Below, piece after piece: positions 62,096 to 64,000 of a DNA stretch of 64,000 bases (the first letter of the stretch is position 1; each line of letters opens with the position of its first letter). This stretch comes from Mucilaginibacter sp. PPCGB 2223 (GTDB lineage: Bacteria > Bacteroidota > Bacteroidia > Sphingobacteriales > Sphingobacteriaceae). The notes below the pieces were generated by a model. It saw only the letters and a list, made by a program, of their open reading frames with translations, did no database searches and was not told the origin of the DNA. The translations under genes and the position numbers were made by a program. The stretch is taken from assembly GCF_001705515.1 (NCBI RefSeq), contig NZ_MDJS01000004.1, positions 248,001-312,000 of the forward strand, read 5' to 3'.

Positions 62096-63886
62096 TTAAT
62101 AACAATATTTATTAGCCTCAATCAATTGTTTGGCAATACGTTGCCTTGCATCCTTGATATTAAAAGGCTCGGTTTTGGTAAAGCGTTTTAAGCCTACCAT
62201 CATGGCCCGGTATTCGTCGCCCTCGGCAAAAGAGTTTAAAGCTTCTTTACCGGCAATGTACACATGGTCGGCAGCTTCGTGCAGATAAACGCGCATCATA
62301 TCTAACTGGCCAGCGCAGGCTTCTTCGCCGCGTTGCTTTACCAGTTTTTCGGTACGTAATATAGTCGACTCTGCAATATATACATAACCAATAATATCTG
62401 CAATGTTCATTAAAATTTCCTGTTCTTTACCCAGGGTCATCATCAGTTTTTGCACTGCAGCACCGGCTATCATCAAACCTGTTTTCTTCAGGTTCTTCAG
62501 GATCTTTTTCTCGTACGCAAAAGGCGTTTCGTCAGGTTCGGCAAAATCAGGTATCGACATCAGTTCGGCCGAAACCGCCATGGCGGGCGTCATCAGGTCG
62601 AGCTCTCCTTTCATGGCACGTTTTAACAGCATGTCCACGATCAGCATGCGGTTGATCTCGTTGGTACCTTCGAATATGCGGTTGATACGGCTATCGCGAT
62701 AAGCACGCTCCATTGGCGCCTCGGCGCTGTAACCCATGCCACCGTAAACCTGTAGGCCTTCGTCGACCACATAGTCTAAAGCTTCCGATCCCCAAACTTT
62801 CAGAATGGCGCACTCTACGGCAAACTGCTCAACCGATTTGAGCTTAGCTTTCGCCAGATCCATGCCGCCGGTGTGCAATGCTTCGTAAGCATCGTCAATG
62901 TTTTGCCCGGCGCGGTACGCGGCGCTCTCCACTGCATAAATGCGGGTAGCCATTTCGGCCAGTTTGTAACGGATGGCGCCAAATTTTGAGATTGGCAGTT
63001 TAAACTGGATACGCTCGTTGGAATAATTGAGCGCATGGTTAAACGCCATACGCGATGAACCTATGGCTGCCGCACCTAATTTGATACGGCCGATGTTGAG
63101 TATGTTAACGGCAATTTTAAAACCGTTTTGCCTTTCGGATAACAGGTTTTCGACCGGCACAGGGCAATCGTTAAAGAAAATCTGGCGGGTTGACGAGCCT
63201 TTGATACCCAATTTATGTTCTTCGGGGTTCATGGTAATGCCGCCGAAAGTTTTTTCGACGATAAAAGCGCTCAGGTTTTCATCGTTATCAATCTTGGCGA
63301 AAACAATAAATACATCGGCAAAACCGCCGTTGGTGATCCACATTTTTTGGCCGGTGATGAGGTAATGTTTTCCATCCGGACTTAATACTGCCTTGGTGCG
63401 GCCCGAGTTGGCATCCGAGCCCGAATTGGGTTCGGTTAAGCAATAGGCTGCTTTCCACTCGCCTGTACCCAGTTTAGGGATATATTTTTGTTTTTGCTCT
63501 TCGTTGCCGTAGTACAGAATCGGCAAGGTACCAATACCCGTGTGGGCTGATAGCGCCACCGCGAACGAGAAGCCTGCGCCAACAGCATCGGCCACCAGCA
63601 TACTGGTATTGAAATTTTTGCCGAAGCCGCCGTATTCTTCAGGGATTGAAACACTCAGCAAACCCAACTCGCCGGCTTTATCCATTAAAGTTGGCATCAA
63701 GCCTTCCTCCTGCGCGTCTATCCTATCCAGGATCGGTAAAACCTCAGCGGCTAAAAAATCTTCGCAGGTTTTTTTGATCATCTGCGATTCTTCGTCGAAC
63801 TCCTCAGGGATAAAAATGTCTTCGTAGGAGGTTTCTTTGATTACGAATTCTCCGCCTTTGATCGCCTTTTTTTCTACAGTTTCCAT
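62096..63886 (-). CDS. acyl-CoA dehydrogenase, long form
   Basis: 596 residues. CLTEPNSGSDANSG, MWITNGGFADVF and the catalytic region RIFEGTNEINRMLI are clear. It is about 200 residues longer than the paralogue at 53150, with a C-terminal extension (about residues 430-596) like those of very-long-chain acyl-CoA dehydrogenases. It should take part in fatty-acid beta-oxidation; no thiolase or hydratase gene is in the window. Confidence 0.93.
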   Translation of the reverse strand: METVEKKAIKGGEFVIKETSYEDIFIPEEFDEESQMIKKTCEDFLAAEVLPILDRIDAQEEGLMPTLMDKAGELGLLSVSIPEEYGGFGKNFNTSMLVADAVGAGFSFAVALSAHTGIGTLPILYYGNEEQKQKYIPKLGTGEWKAAYCLTEPNSGSDANSGRTKAVLSPDGKHYLITGQKMWITNGGFADVFIVFAKIDNDENLSAFIVEKTFGGITMNPEEHKLGIKGSSTRQIFFNDCPVPVENLLSERQNGFKIAVNILNIGRIKLGAAAIGSSRMAFNHALNYSNERIQFKLPISKFGAIRYKLAEMATRIYAVESAAYRAGQNIDDAYEALHTGGMDLAKAKLKSVEQFAVECAILKVWGSEALDYVVDEGLQVYGGMGYSAEAPMERAYRDSRINRIFEGTNEINRMLIVDMLLKRAMKGELDLMTPAMAVSAELMSIPDFAEPDETPFAYEKKILKNLKKTGLMIAGAAVQKLMMTLGKEQEILMNIADIIGYVYIAESTILRTEKLVKQRGEEACAGQLDMMRVYLHEAADHVYIAGKEALNSFAEGDEYRAMMVGLKRFTKTEPFNIKDARQRIAKQLIEANKYCY

Positions 63887-64000
63887 ATGTTTTAGTATTG
63901 AGATATGCGTATTGCGTATTGCGATAGCTTATACGATAATATGCATTCGTTTTTTTTATGGCTTATATTTACTTTTTATCGGTATCAATTTTTTTCCGTC
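63887..64000. other. upstream region of the acyl-CoA dehydrogenase, window end
   Basis: A short tandem repeat GCGTATTGCGTATTGCG lies near 63907. No gene is seen; further upstream sequence is outside the window. Confidence 0.4.

Overview
The window is chromosomal DNA of a Bacteroidota bacterium, most likely family Sphingobacteriaceae (Mucilaginibacter or Pedobacter type). The basis is the TAnnTTTG -7 promoter boxes, weak or absent Shine-Dalgarno sequences, the rplM-rpsI-rpsB-tsf order, and families typical of this group (DUF3857 proteins, DUF6728 microprotein, DUF3127, FKBP lipoproteins). I see no insertion sequence, prophage, CRISPR array or rRNA. One tRNA gene (Glu, TTC) is present.

Layout. 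1-3.9 kb: two tandem DUF3857/transglutaminase-like proteins, the first cut by the window edge. 3.9-10.3 kb: a compact six-gene minus-strand operon joining ergothioneine synthesis (egtB, egtD) to a fused permease/binding-protein ABC importer resembling EgtU/EgtV, a mercuric-reductase-like flavoprotein and a DUF427 protein. 10.5 kb: tRNA-Glu. 11-17 kb: small accessory genes (SDR, DUF2147, two AraC regulators, DUF488, metallophosphoesterase, DUF1569). 17-19.7 kb: a YVTN beta-propeller protein and a predicted bicovalent FAD oxidase, both preceded by the same 11-base sequence. 20-22.3 kb: a probable RiPP-type cluster of a 72-residue CxxC protein, a DUF692 (MNIO) iron oxidase and a partner protein, followed by a lipoprotein. 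22.3-32 kb: mostly housekeeping (Crp-type regulator, ribosomal proteins, EF-Ts, nagA, pyrH, frr, ABC exporter). 32-54 kb: MFS, M28 peptidase, recG, RidA, NUDIX, metallophosphoesterase, aminotransferase, RNA methyltransferase, desaturase, kup, pdxA, rsmA, a TlpA-like protein and an acyl-CoA dehydrogenase. 54-64 kb: a candidate small RNA, a nicotinamide riboside salvage operon, an ECF sigma/anti-sigma/DUF4097 operon, photolyase, FKBP lipoproteins and a second acyl-CoA dehydrogenase.

The most unusual observation is a short leader element found twice, 15-16 bases before the start codons of the CxxC protein gene and of an unlinked metallophosphoesterase gene 19 kb away. Its flanking sequence is nearly invariant, while a 4-bp stem differs at all four pairs yet stays complementary in both copies. 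A conserved GCC in the loop could pair with a conserved GGC downstream to form an H-type pseudoknot. I do not recognise it as a known riboswitch.

A second notable point is the ergothioneine operon, whose importer subunit appears to carry a circularly permuted substrate-binding domain. Several GC-rich palindromic intergenic repeats recur through the window, one of them inside the rpsB-tsf operon.
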